From: Rhodoferax sediminis
Lineage (GTDB): Bacteria > Pseudomonadota > Gammaproteobacteria > Burkholderiales > Burkholderiaceae_C
Length of the DNA: 64,000 nt
NCBI RefSeq assembly: GCF_006970865.1
Contig: NZ_CP035503.1
Span: 819,001 to 883,000, forward strand
Direction of reading: 5' to 3'
Shown: piece after piece, positions 40,990-50,280 of the stretch
Numbering within the stretch: position 1 is the stretch's first letter
Layout of the letters: every line of letters starts with the position of its first letter
The notes under the pieces: generated by a model
What the model was told of the DNA's origin: nothing
The model's input: only the letters and a program-made list of their open reading frames with translations
Databases searched by the model: none
Program-made: the position numbers and the translations under genes

Positions 40990-42093
40990 TCAACCCTTCA
41001 TCAACGCCGCAAGGTCGTGCCTGAGAGATCGGCTGCGGGGCTGTGGCGATACGCCCACCCGTGCGAAGAAGCCGAAATCATCTCGTGGCGTAGCCTCGGC
41101 AATCTGTTCAAAATCGCCAGACAGCCTGAGCGCTTGTTCAAACAACGCCGGGTCGCGGGAAAAGTGGCGCCCGGCGCGGGCGTACCAGCGAAAGATCACC
41201 GGCGTCATCTGCGGCTGCAGATGCAAGCCCAAGTGCGTCGCGGTCATCCAGATGCGCTGCACGGCGATGCCCAGCTGGATCCAGTCCGCCAAACCAGTCG
41301 GCGGCCGCTTGGGGCGCACCAACATATGCGCGGCGCAGAACACGCCGGGTAGCAGGTCAAGCTCGATGCGCGGCGCCACCGTACCCAACAGGTAACGATT
41401 GAAGAACTGCACGCGCCCCCAGCTTTGCATGACCCACTGCATCAGGCGCGCGGTTGCCGGGTTGACGCCGACGGCCTGCTCCGGAATACGGTCCTTGCTG
41501 TAGCGCGCGCGCCACTCGATCACGTCTCTGTGAACGGGATAGGCCTCGGGGCAAGTCAGCCTCACCTTCGCACTGTTCCACAGCAGACGCGCTACCCGCC
41601 CGCGATCTCTCCATGATTCGAAAAATTGCACGCTGAAGTCCCCACCCGCGGCGTCGATCAGCGCCTGGCGCTGCACACCGGTGAGAGGCGCTGCCTTCAT
41701 GGGGCGCCGCTGCACGGTGCGCGCTTCGATGCAATCAAACAGCGGGTCGCGGACCATGGTGGCGTCCGGCGCGAAACGCACGTCATAAACAGGACTGCGG
41801 TGTTCACCCCCGGAAGAAATAGACCAACTGGTGGTCAGACCAAAGCCGGACGCCGCAATGCGCATCGTTTCAAGCAGCGCGCCATGCGCGATGTGGCTCG
41901 GATGCCCGTCGTAGTCGTAAAGAACATGATCCCGCGTATCGAAACCATGCACCCGGATCAAGTGCTCGTCCACAATCTCGAAGCGCCACGGCTGTGTGTT
42001 GTCGCCGCTGGGAGCCCACCGCGCAAGGTCGAGAACACTGGACAGCATGTCGCGGGTCACTACTCTATTTCGTTGCGTTGGGTTCGAGGGCAC
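40990..42093 (-). CDS. Nitroreductase-like (MoeY-like) protein
   Basis: The 367-residue protein has the nitroreductase FMN-binding start ARWAPSGDNTQPWRFEI, followed by a helix-rich body. Similar proteins are sometimes labelled MoeY, with no proven role in molybdopterin synthesis. It is longer than classical 220-residue nitroreductases, with extra segments such as RTVQRRPMKAAPLTG. The start may be this ATG or the next Met, 15 codons in. It diverges from the ThiF-like gene with 42 bases between starts, so the two are probably co-regulated. Confidence 0.72.
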   Translation of the reverse strand: MPSNPTQRNRVVTRDMLSSVLDLARWAPSGDNTQPWRFEIVDEHLIRVHGFDTRDHVLYDYDGHPSHIAHGALLETMRIAASGFGLTTSWSISSGGEHRSPVYDVRFAPDATMVRDPLFDCIEARTVQRRPMKAAPLTGVQRQALIDAAGGDFSVQFFESWRDRGRVARLLWNSAKVRLTCPEAYPVHRDVIEWRARYSKDRIPEQAVGVNPATARLMQWVMQSWGRVQFFNRYLLGTVAPRIELDLLPGVFCAAHMLVRPKRPPTGLADWIQLGIAVQRIWMTATHLGLHLQPQMTPVIFRWYARAGRHFSRDPALFEQALRLSGDFEQIAEATPRDDFGFFARVGVSPQPRSRSLRHDLAALMKG

Positions 42094-42135
42094 AATGCAA
42101 AATCTAACACACCCGCAGCGTCGGCTGCGAGATCA

Positions 42136-43002
42136 ATGACCTTTGACTACGACCGAGCTTTCTCGCGCAATTTTGGATGGGTGACGCGAGCAGAGCAGCA
42201 GCAACTCAGAAAGTCCCGCATCGCCATTGCGGGACTGGGTGGCGTCGGTGGCGCGCACTTGCTGACGCTGGCCCGGCTCGGCATTGCCAATTTCAACATT
42301 GCCGACTTTGACGACTTCGACGTCCATAACCTGAACCGTCAGGCCGGCGCCTTCATGTCCCATATGGGGCAAACCAAAATAAACACAGTCGCCCGGATGG
42401 CGCGGGACATCAACCCGGAGATCGATCTGCGACTGTTCCCCAAGGGCGTCCAGCCGGATAACGTGGACGAGTTTTTGCGTGATGCGGACGTTTATGTGGA
42501 CGGGCTGGACTTCTTCGTGCTGCCCGCGCGGCGCATGGTGTTTGCTAAGTGCCGCGAAAAGGGCATTCCCGCGCTGACGGCCGCGCCGCTGGGTATGGGC
42601 GTCGCCTTTCTCCACTTCAGCCCCACTGGCATGAGTTTTGAGGACTACTTCAAGGTGGAAGGGCATGAGTCGGACGAGCAATATGCGCGTTTTATCGCGG
42701 GTCTGTCGCCCGCCATGATGCAACGCCATTACCTGGTGGCGCCGGAAGCGGTCGATTTCCGGGCGAAGCGGGGCCCATCCACCATCATGGCCTGCGACTT
42801 GTGCGCTGGCGTCACGGGCACGTCGGTGTTGAAGCTGCTGCTGGGGCGTGGCACCGTCAGGGCGGCGCCGTGGGGCATGCACTTCGACGCCTATCATCAA
42901 AAGCTCAAGCGGACCTGGCGTCCGTTTGGCAACGCCAACCCCTTGCAGCAATTGCTGTTGAAGTTCATACGGCCGGTACTGCGCGGGCGCTCTGACGGTT
43001 GA
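42136..43002 (+). CDS. ThiF/MoeB-like E1 adenylyltransferase-fold protein
   Basis: The 288-residue protein has the E1-family nucleotide fold: IAIAGLGGVGGAHLLTLARLG (dinucleotide loop), ADFDDFDVHNLNRQ (acidic residue and the conserved NLNRQ), and DADVYVDGLDFF. E1-like enzymes adenylate the C terminus of small proteins. Only one CxxC pair (CDLC) is visible, not the two pairs that bind zinc in MoeB/ThiF. The ATG used follows family similarity; the longer upstream frame lies antisense to the nitroreductase gene. Its partner substrate is not in the window. Confidence 0.85.
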   Translation: MTFDYDRAFSRNFGWVTRAEQQQLRKSRIAIAGLGGVGGAHLLTLARLGIANFNIADFDDFDVHNLNRQAGAFMSHMGQTKINTVARMARDINPEIDLRLFPKGVQPDNVDEFLRDADVYVDGLDFFVLPARRMVFAKCREKGIPALTAAPLGMGVAFLHFSPTGMSFEDYFKVEGHESDEQYARFIAGLSPAMMQRHYLVAPEAVDFRAKRGPSTIMACDLCAGVTGTSVLKLLLGRGTVRAAPWGMHFDAYHQKLKRTWRPFGNANPLQQLLLKFIRPVLRGRSDG

Positions 43003-43012
43003 TGATGGCAAT

Positions 43013-44056
43013 CTACGGTTGCGCAAGCGCCGTTGCCGCTGCCTGTGTGACCAGGCTCACCCCCAACGCATTGAAGTGGCCATCGTAGGGCCCCACGTCC
43101 AGACTGAGGTGCGATCGGGCGAAATGCGCTTGAAAAATGGGTTCCGTATCGATCACGGTGGCGCCCGCGGCACGGGCCAGCTGGATAAACCGCGCACGCG
43201 ACGGATCCGGCTTCAACCGGCCTTTGGCCAGTGCCCGCCGGTCACTGTCGATCACAATGACCAAACGGCCGGTGGCGTAGGGCTTGATGCGCTCGAAGAA
43301 CGTGTGGGTGACGACATCGACATAAGGCGCGGTTCGCCCAGGCGGTATCTGCGCGGCGCCGCTTGCCAGCTGCGACGACGCTGCGTGGGAGCCGTGTGCC
43401 GGCGGAAAAGCCTGGCGCAACAGTTGTTGCGGGCTGAATTTGAGCTGACCAAACACATATTGCGCCAGCGCCGAGTGGCGAAAGATGCGTTTTAACGTCC
43501 CCGCCGGCGGTTGTTTTTCAATGTGCGGCTCCAGTGTTTTCGGGTCGAGACACGGCCCATTGATATTGCCCGAACCGCACAGGGATTGCTTGACATCGCC
43601 ACGCTCCATCAGCACTACGAAATCGCGCACACCAAAGTGCGTGTGCGCAAACCGGATGCGCTCGGCGTAATCCAGCAGCGCGGTACCAGGGTTGCCCATG
43701 GCGAATACGGGTCGGCCGCCCAATGCGCGTTCGAGCTGGGCGCCAGGCCGATCCGGGGCCGCGAGCATGGATGCTTCAACAAAACTGTCACCGATCAAGG
43801 CCACTGCATTGGCGTTGCGCTCAAAATCTCGATTGGCAACGTAACCCAGGTTGTTCGATTCAAGCCGCTGCACGTTGCGCAAGTCCCATCCGGTCGACGT
43901 GGTCCAGTGGTGATAGGGTGGGTAGCTCAGGATGAGCGGATCGATGTAATAGCCGGTCTCTGTCGATGTGGAGACTGGCAGCAGCTGGAAAAAAATCTCC
44001 AGCAGCAGCAAGAAGCCGACCATACCCGCCAACCACAGGAAGAACTTTCTCGTCAT
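43013..44056 (-). CDS. Membrane-anchored SGNH/GDSL-type protein partnering an MBOAT acyltransferase
   Basis: The 347-residue protein has one N-terminal membrane helix (about residues 5-25), an SGNH catalytic GDSF in VALIGDSFVEAS, an oxyanion-like GNPG and a C-terminal catalytic pair in PYDGHFNALG. This pattern fits polysaccharide O-acetylation proteins of the AlgX/AlgJ type, which move acetyl groups delivered by an MBOAT. The start lies one base after the stop of the MBOAT gene, and the pair are surely co-translated. Earlier in-frame codons are not supported. Confidence 0.85.
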   Translation of the reverse strand: MTRKFFLWLAGMVGFLLLLEIFFQLLPVSTSTETGYYIDPLILSYPPYHHWTTSTGWDLRNVQRLESNNLGYVANRDFERNANAVALIGDSFVEASMLAAPDRPGAQLERALGGRPVFAMGNPGTALLDYAERIRFAHTHFGVRDFVVLMERGDVKQSLCGSGNINGPCLDPKTLEPHIEKQPPAGTLKRIFRHSALAQYVFGQLKFSPQQLLRQAFPPAHGSHAASSQLASGAAQIPPGRTAPYVDVVTHTFFERIKPYATGRLVIVIDSDRRALAKGRLKPDPSRARFIQLARAAGATVIDTEPIFQAHFARSHLSLDVGPYDGHFNALGVSLVTQAAATALAQP

Positions 44057-44057
44057 G

Positions 44058-45560
44058 TCAGAAGTTGAAGTAGATGAAGGCGCTGACCGAATCACGCGTG
44101 ATGTTCATCAGCAGCAAAAACGCGACCGCGGCACTGCTGGCGCCCGCGATCAACAGCGCGTAGGCGGTCGCGCCCGAACGGGACTGGCAGCGACGCAGCA
44201 GATGCTCGCCAATGGCGTTGGTGTTGGGCATGAGGCAGGCCATGGCCCCCAGCACAACACACCACAGACCGCCCACGGACAAGCTCAGGCCGGCATTCCA
44301 CAGCAGGGTATGTACATGGCCGGTGTTCGCAGGGTGAACCATGCGCTCCAGTATCCTGCCCGCGCCCCGCAAGGTCTCGGCCCGAAACACGACCCAGGCC
44401 AGGATGACCGCCAGCATGGTCAGCAGCCATGACGATGCGCCAAACAGACGGCTGCGATCGAAGCGCGCGCACAAGCCCGGGCCGCACAGCGCACGAAAGC
44501 CATGGTTTATCCCCAGATAGAGACCGTGCAGCGTGCCCCAAATCACAAAAGACCAGCCGGCTCCGTGCCATAAACCGCCCAACACCATCGTGACCATCAG
44601 GTTCGCATAGCGACGCACAACCCCTTTGCGGTTGCCGCCCAGGCCGATGTACAAATAGTCGCGCAAAAATTGGGACAGCGACATGTGCCAGCGTCGCCAG
44701 AAATCGCTGATATTGATCGCCCGATAGGGGGAATTGAAGTTGAAAGGCAGCCGCACATTCAACATCCACGACAGACCGATGGCCATGTCCGAATAGCCGG
44801 AAAAATCAAAGTACAGCTGCAAGGTATACGCCAGGGCACCCAGCCAGGCGCCCGCAAAATCCGGCGACATGCCCAGGTCGGCCGCCTTGAAAATGGCATC
44901 GGCGTACGGACTGATGCCATCTGCCAGCACCACCTTTTTAAATATCCCGAGCGCAAAGATGGCCAGGCCCGCGCTGAAGTTGCCACTGTTGAAGCGATAA
45001 GTCGCCGCATCCCTGAACTGCGGCATCATCTGTGCATGGTGCAGCACGGGGCCGGCGATCAGGTGCGGAAAATACGAGACGAACAGGCCGTAGTGCACAA
45101 ACCGGTATTCCCGTACGCCCTTGCGCCAGGCGTCGGCCAGAAACGCAATTTGCGTGAAGGTGAAAAACGATATGCCGATGGGCAGAATCACACGGCCAAT
45201 GTCCCAGCTCGAGCCCACGGCCGCATTGAAGTTGTCCACAAAAAAATTCGCATACTTGAAGTAGCCCAGCAGCGTGAGGTTGGCGGCGACGCCAAAAACC
45301 ATCCACCTTGTGGCCTGCGCGCGCTTGCGGTCATCGTCAGCATTGGCCAGTGACGCGATCCTTGTGCCGACCCAGAAATTGCCAGTGATCGACGCGAGCA
45401 ATAGCAGCGTGAACACCGGCATCCAGTAGCCGTAGAAAAACACGGAGGCAACAAAAAGCCAAAGCGCGGCCCGCGCATGACTGAAGCGGGCAATGGCAAA
45501 AAAGCCGATCAGGGTGACTGGCAGGAAAACGCAGATGAAGGCAGCGGTTGTGAACAGCAC
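44058..45560 (-). CDS. MBOAT family membrane-bound O-acyltransferase (AlgI-like)
   Basis: The 500-residue polytopic protein belongs to the AlgI/DltB class, which moves acyl groups across the inner membrane for O-acetylation of exported polymers. About ten to twelve hydrophobic segments are visible. Class markers are FFTFTQIAFLAD, DFWRRWHMSLSQFLRDYLYI, GGNRKG, and the catalytic-His region GLWHGAGWSFVIWG. The SGNH gene follows immediately. Confidence 0.94.
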   Translation of the reverse strand: MLFTTAAFICVFLPVTLIGFFAIARFSHARAALWLFVASVFFYGYWMPVFTLLLLASITGNFWVGTRIASLANADDDRKRAQATRWMVFGVAANLTLLGYFKYANFFVDNFNAAVGSSWDIGRVILPIGISFFTFTQIAFLADAWRKGVREYRFVHYGLFVSYFPHLIAGPVLHHAQMMPQFRDAATYRFNSGNFSAGLAIFALGIFKKVVLADGISPYADAIFKAADLGMSPDFAGAWLGALAYTLQLYFDFSGYSDMAIGLSWMLNVRLPFNFNSPYRAINISDFWRRWHMSLSQFLRDYLYIGLGGNRKGVVRRYANLMVTMVLGGLWHGAGWSFVIWGTLHGLYLGINHGFRALCGPGLCARFDRSRLFGASSWLLTMLAVILAWVVFRAETLRGAGRILERMVHPANTGHVHTLLWNAGLSLSVGGLWCVVLGAMACLMPNTNAIGEHLLRRCQSRSGATAYALLIAGASSAAVAFLLLMNITRDSVSAFIYFNF

Positions 45561-45597
45561 GGTGAGTCAGATTTTCAAAACTTCAGAGCAAAATAAG

Positions 45598-45645
45598 CCT
45601 CTAGCCCTTTATCCACCAGCACAGTGTGCTATTTATTCAATAGTA
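45598..45645 (+). repeat. Short dispersed repeat, copy 9 (MBOAT-amidotransferase gap)
   Basis: This copy, ctctagccctttatcc then gtgctatttattcaatagta, fills the 88-base gap upstream of the MBOAT gene. It is one of the best-preserved copies. Confidence 0.6.
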
Positions 45646-45648
45646 ATC

Positions 45649-47214
45649 TCAGCCCGGCATGTTGAACCCCGGCGCCTTCGCCGCCAGCCACTGCTCCAGC
45701 ATCATCAGAATCCACACCATCTCGCCAAAGTAGCCAGGGTGTTCGGGCAGCCGCTGCGTCAACAGGGTTTGCACAAAATCAGCGCGCACCACGCCGCGCC
45801 GGGCCAGGCCGTGCAGCGAGTCGGTGGCCAGCGCCTTCAGGGCCGGCTGCGTGTTGGCCCACACGCCAAAAGGCAGCCCGAATCCTTGCTTCTTCTTGGC
45901 GATGGTCGCGTCCGGCAAAAATCCGCGCAGCGCTTCTTTGAAAAACCAGCGCAGCTTCAAACCCTTGAGCTTGTAGTCGGTCGGCAGCTTGAGCGAGAAC
46001 TCCAGCAGCCGCTGGTCCAGCATCGGAAAGCCTACCGCCAGCCCCGCGCAGCCGGTGGCGCCCAGCACCTTGGGCAAATCGCTCTCGGCCAGGGTAAAGC
46101 GCCAGTCGTAGGCGAGTTCCTTGTTCAGGGCGCTACCCTGCGCCGGCGCCTGCCAGACGCTGCGCTGCAACTGCAGCGGCGCCGTCGTGTCGATCTGCGC
46201 CATCAGCTGCGGCGTCAGCACTTCGCTGGGGCCCAGACGCATGATCAGGTTGTACATCTGCATGCGGTCGGGCATGGGCACGCGGGCCTGCTCCACATAG
46301 CTGCCCGCCTTGCGCGTCAGCGCCAGTGCCTGCGCAGCGCTGCTGCCCAGCAGCGGCTCCATCAGGCCTTTTTGAATCACGCCCGGCACATGGTCGTACC
46401 AGCCAAATATGCGCTGCTTGGCGTAGCGGCTGTTGCCGCCGAACAGCTCGTCGCCACCGTCGCCCGCCAGTATCTTGCTGACGCCGTCTTCGCGCGCCAT
46501 CCGGGCGCAATAGTAGGAGGGCAGCGCCGACGAGTTGCCAAAGGGCTGGTCAAAATACGCGGCCACGGTCGGCACGCTGCGCACCACATCCTCGGGCGTG
46601 ACGTAATACTCGTGGTGCTCGGTCTTGAAGTGCCTGGCGGCCAGCCGCGCGTATTCAATCTCGTCGTAGCCCTGCGCATGAAAGCCGATCGAATACGAGG
46701 CCGCCACCTTGCCGCTGGCCAGCCCGATCATCCCCGCCACGGTCGAGCTGTCGGTGCCCCCGCTCAGGAAGCAGGCCGGCTTGTTGCCGTCGAGCTGGGC
46801 CGCCACCGCCTGCTGCAGCAGTTGCCGGAACTCGTCTTTCAAGGCGGCAAACGACGGGTTGTGCTGCTCCTCGAAGCGCGGTTGCCAGTACGGTGACACC
46901 GTGACCTTGCCGTCTTCCATGACCGCCTGATGCCCGGGCGGCAGCCGGTAAATGCCTTTGTAGATGGTGCGCGGCGACGGGATTGCGTGAAAGTACAGGT
47001 AGTCAAAAATCGCCTGCGGGTCGATCTCCGTGTTGACATCCGCGAGTTCATCGGCACGCGGCGCAAAGCGCAGCTGGCCGTTATCGACGCGGTAGCACAG
47101 CGAGTGGATGCCAAAGCGGTCGACCGTCAGAGCGCCACGGTCGTCGGACAAATGCGGGCCCGCTTCAGGGGCCAGGTCGGTCGGGGGCATCAGGTCGCCA
47201 ATATCGTCGCTCAT
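45649..47214 (-). CDS. Asparagine-synthetase-like amidotransferase lacking the Cys2 nucleophile
   Basis: The 521-residue protein resembles AsnB: a glutaminase-like N-terminal half (RFGIHSLCYRV, FHAIPSPRTIYKGIYRLPPGH) and a synthetase half with PP-loop FLSGGTDSSTVAG and AGDGGDELFGG. The protein starts MSDDIGD with no catalytic Cys at position 2, and the first strands of the glutaminase domain are shortened, so it probably uses ammonia or a different donor. In polysaccharide loci such proteins may amidate sugar acids; that role is inferred. It starts 12 bases after the stop of the large membrane protein. Confidence 0.88.
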   Translation of the reverse strand: MSDDIGDLMPPTDLAPEAGPHLSDDRGALTVDRFGIHSLCYRVDNGQLRFAPRADELADVNTEIDPQAIFDYLYFHAIPSPRTIYKGIYRLPPGHQAVMEDGKVTVSPYWQPRFEEQHNPSFAALKDEFRQLLQQAVAAQLDGNKPACFLSGGTDSSTVAGMIGLASGKVAASYSIGFHAQGYDEIEYARLAARHFKTEHHEYYVTPEDVVRSVPTVAAYFDQPFGNSSALPSYYCARMAREDGVSKILAGDGGDELFGGNSRYAKQRIFGWYDHVPGVIQKGLMEPLLGSSAAQALALTRKAGSYVEQARVPMPDRMQMYNLIMRLGPSEVLTPQLMAQIDTTAPLQLQRSVWQAPAQGSALNKELAYDWRFTLAESDLPKVLGATGCAGLAVGFPMLDQRLLEFSLKLPTDYKLKGLKLRWFFKEALRGFLPDATIAKKKQGFGLPFGVWANTQPALKALATDSLHGLARRGVVRADFVQTLLTQRLPEHPGYFGEMVWILMMLEQWLAAKAPGFNMPG

Positions 47215-47226
47215 GGGTCTTTCGTC

Positions 47227-50184
47227 TCACTCCGGCAAAGAAGGTGCCTCGCGCGGCACGGGCGCTGTCATTGTCGTTGCCAATGGATTATGCGTGGGGT
47301 CATCCAGCCGGATGCCTGCGCCATTGCGGTCGGGCACCGCCGCACCCTCGAAGTCGAAGCCGTCCACACGCATGCCGTGCGCGCGCACCACCCAGATGGC
47401 CTTGCCTTCGGCCGCCGCGCCGTCGGCCAGCAGGAGCACGCGCCCGCCCACAGCGCGCAGCGTGAGGTTGTCCTTTGTCCACACGGCCACATCTCCCGCA
47501 TAGGTGCCGGAATCTACGTCAATAGTGGCTCCAGCCCTTGCCAGTCGTGCGGCTTCAGCTATTGTTTTTGTAGTTTGATGGGCACCGACGTGGATGACCT
47601 GCGGGGCCGGCTCCAACGCGCCGGCCCGCGCGTTGCCGGGCAGCCCACTCATCAGACAGAGCAGCGCGAGCGCGGCCAGGCTCGCGACGGACCCGCGCTG
47701 CCGGTGCCGCGCAGCCGCAGGCGCTTGCGGCTGGCGCGGCAGCGTCCAAGCCACCAGCACCAGCAGGTAAAAGAGCCACGCCACGCGGGGCACATCGACC
47801 AGACTATCAAACAGCCCAACCACGGCAAAACCGCTCAGACTGGCCGCCAGCGCCGGCGCCAGCGAGTGCCGGCGCGCGCCGCCCAGGCTGGTGCGCCACA
47901 GGGCGCCCGCCAGCAGCAGGCCCCAGAGCGCGAGACCGACCAGGCCCTGATCGAACAGCACATCCATGTACAGGCTCTTGATGTGCCAGGGCATGTGGTA
48001 GCGGTCGCTGGAGAAAAACCAGTGCGCCATGCCGGCCGAGAAGTCGCCATTGGTGAGCAGCTCGCGCCCGTCGGCGCCGGTCAAGGCCACGTCGGCCAGG
48101 TTGGCCACTCCGCCGCTGGACGCCATCGCCATTGAAAAGGCCAGCAGGCGGGGTGCGTACCAGTTGCCGCGGCTGACTGCTCCACCCTTCAATGGCACCC
48201 GCAGGTTTTGCCACACGCCCGGCAGGCCCTTGACGATGGACTCCGCCAACATGCAGCCCCCGTTGTAAAGCAGGTGCTTTTCACACACCTCAAAATGCAG
48301 TTGCACATCTTTGTCGGCCTGCACCCGCGCCGTCACCAGGGCCGAGCTGCCGGGCGGCGCCACCCGCTGCGAGACCCTAAGCATTTCCCCCCAGCCCAGC
48401 ACGTGCAGCCCCCCCGTCAGCGTGAGAAAAGTGTTGCCATCTTCGTGTTTGAGCCGGTAGTCGCCGGGGTGCTGCTCCGGATCGCCAAGCAAAAAGTAGT
48501 TGGCCGGAAAGCGCCCCATGCCCTTGCCCAGCCACCAGTCGGCCGGTGTGCGCAACATGTCGCGGCCCAGTCGCCAGTGCGCGAGCCGCACGCCAAGGTC
48601 TTGTTCGCCGGTAGAAAACCGGTTATCCATGTACGCGCCACCGTCCATCACGCCGACGACCGCTGCCACCATGCCCAGGGTGCATGTCATGGTCGCCTGC
48701 CAGCGCAGCGCCTGCGGCCACAGGGGTTTGCGGCGCGCACCCGCTACTAAACTCACCGCCAATACGGCCAGCAAGGCGGGCGCAGCATGCAGCAGCCCTG
48801 CCGCGTCCCCCCAGTGGTTGGCGACTAGCGCGCCCGCTGCCACAGTCGCCAAAAATCCGCCAAAGGCCATGGGGCCGGCCATCGAAGCAGCAGGGGTCGC
48901 GCGCCGGCCCAGCCACAGCATGGCTGCCGTCAAGACTGCCGCCAGCCCCCATGCCACATAGGCGCCCTTGGGCAGCAGCCAGCCGACCGCGCCCGCCAGC
49001 AACACCAGCACCAGCCCCAGCGCCATGCCAGCGAGCCACTGGCCGGGTTTGAAGCGACGCAGCACCTGCGCCAGCGGCAGCATCAAGACCACAGTGCCTA
49101 GCAGCGCGGCCATGCCCCGGTAGCCGCTGGTCTGAAACATCCAGGCCGCGCCCGCGGCAAACCCGATCACCAGCAATAGTGCCGCGCCCAGGTACATGCC
49201 GGTGTCCGCCTGACCCGCCTGCACATATCCAGTGGTTGGCGAAGGCGCGAGCAGCTTGATCTGCCGCGCGTGCAAGCCCATAAACACCGCCGCGCCGATC
49301 GGCACCGCCAGATAAACCCCGCGCGAAAACGTCGTCAGGCAGGCATAGGCGCCCAGCGCCAAGACTGTGACCGCCAGACCCCAGCGGGTTGGCGTACGGG
49401 CCAGCATCAGCTCGCGCAACGCAAACGGCACGGTCAAGGCCAAAAAGCCATCGAGCGCGGCACCGCCGACATGCATCTCCCAGAACAGGGCGGTGGTGCG
49501 GTAGTCAGTAGAAAAATTCAGCAGCCCCGTAAATGCGGCGCGCTCCCAGACAGTGGCTAACGCTGCGCCAGCCAGCCCCAGCATCAGGCCCCACGCCAGC
49601 AGACGCTGCGCGCGCTCTGGCTGTTGCCTGAAGGCGCTTTGCCACAGTGGAAGCACCAGCAGCGCCAGCAAAATACTCTTGCCCAGCCGCACACTGTTCA
49701 TCGGCTCCAGATAACCCTGGAACCAGCCAAAGCTGAATCCGCCAGCGTCCGAAAAGCCCCGGCACACGGCGACCAGGGTAGATGCCGCGAACAGCAGGGC
49801 CAACAGCCAGGCCAGCACCGACACACCCGACAGGCCCGGCACGCCGTCCCGCACGGGCCACGCCAGGCGCGCATAGCCACCGGCCGCTACCGCAAGGACG
49901 AGGATGTCCATCTCTTCAAAGGTGATCCACCCCGTCCAGGGCATCAAACCAATGATGGGCAGCAGCGCTGGCACCACCAGCAACCACAGCCGGGGCCAGG
50001 CAAAAAAGGCGGCCCAGCCTGCCAGCACCAGGGTGGCCATGACGGCAGGGGCCAGCGGGTAGTGCGCGGCCAGCGTCAGGCTTGCGGCGGCCCCAGATAC
50101 CAAGGCCAACACACAAGGCAACAAGCTCAGGCGCGTGGCGCTGCGGCGGTCTGTGTGTGAACGGCGGTGGGCATGCTCTGCCAT
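47227..50184 (-). CDS. Large O-antigen-ligase/polymerase-like protein fused to a beta-helix stub
   Basis: The 985-residue protein has an N-terminal polytopic region (about residues 20-480) of Wzy/O-antigen ligase type, a soluble domain that looks like a beta-sandwich (about 520-690) and more helices around HIKSLYMDVLFDQGLVGL. A second signal-like hydrophobic segment (RGSVASLAALALLCLMSG) then leads into about 130 residues (855-985) of a right-handed beta-helix start (HVGAHQTTKTIAEAARLA). The helix breaks off near residue 960 and ends in an unrelated Pro-rich tail. The ATG at 50184 is used; 61 upstream codons are noncoding. Confidence 0.82.
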   Translation of the reverse strand: MAEHAHRRSHTDRRSATRLSLLPCVLALVSGAAASLTLAAHYPLAPAVMATLVLAGWAAFFAWPRLWLLVVPALLPIIGLMPWTGWITFEEMDILVLAVAAGGYARLAWPVRDGVPGLSGVSVLAWLLALLFAASTLVAVCRGFSDAGGFSFGWFQGYLEPMNSVRLGKSILLALLVLPLWQSAFRQQPERAQRLLAWGLMLGLAGAALATVWERAAFTGLLNFSTDYRTTALFWEMHVGGAALDGFLALTVPFALRELMLARTPTRWGLAVTVLALGAYACLTTFSRGVYLAVPIGAAVFMGLHARQIKLLAPSPTTGYVQAGQADTGMYLGAALLLVIGFAAGAAWMFQTSGYRGMAALLGTVVLMLPLAQVLRRFKPGQWLAGMALGLVLVLLAGAVGWLLPKGAYVAWGLAAVLTAAMLWLGRRATPAASMAGPMAFGGFLATVAAGALVANHWGDAAGLLHAAPALLAVLAVSLVAGARRKPLWPQALRWQATMTCTLGMVAAVVGVMDGGAYMDNRFSTGEQDLGVRLAHWRLGRDMLRTPADWWLGKGMGRFPANYFLLGDPEQHPGDYRLKHEDGNTFLTLTGGLHVLGWGEMLRVSQRVAPPGSSALVTARVQADKDVQLHFEVCEKHLLYNGGCMLAESIVKGLPGVWQNLRVPLKGGAVSRGNWYAPRLLAFSMAMASSGGVANLADVALTGADGRELLTNGDFSAGMAHWFFSSDRYHMPWHIKSLYMDVLFDQGLVGLALWGLLLAGALWRTSLGGARRHSLAPALAASLSGFAVVGLFDSLVDVPRVAWLFYLLVLVAWTLPRQPQAPAAARHRQRGSVASLAALALLCLMSGLPGNARAGALEPAPQVIHVGAHQTTKTIAEAARLARAGATIDVDSGTYAGDVAVWTKDNLTLRAVGGRVLLLADGAAAEGKAIWVVRAHGMRVDGFDFEGAAVPDRNGAGIRLDDPTHNPLATTMTAPVPREAPSLPE
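47529..47576 (+). repeat. Short dispersed repeat, copy 10 (inside the large polymerase gene)
   Basis: The copy ctccagcccttgccag then cagctattgtttttgtag is read antisense to the gene and kept in frame, within the beta-helix stub (around TKTIAEAARLARAGAT). Confidence 0.5.
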
Positions 50185-50280
50185 AGAATCCTGTGGGTAT
50201 CTCCCGGACGGCGCCAGTGCGACGGGCAGCACACTTTGTACCACGCGTTCACCCTGAAAACGCGGAACCCCGGAGCCTGC

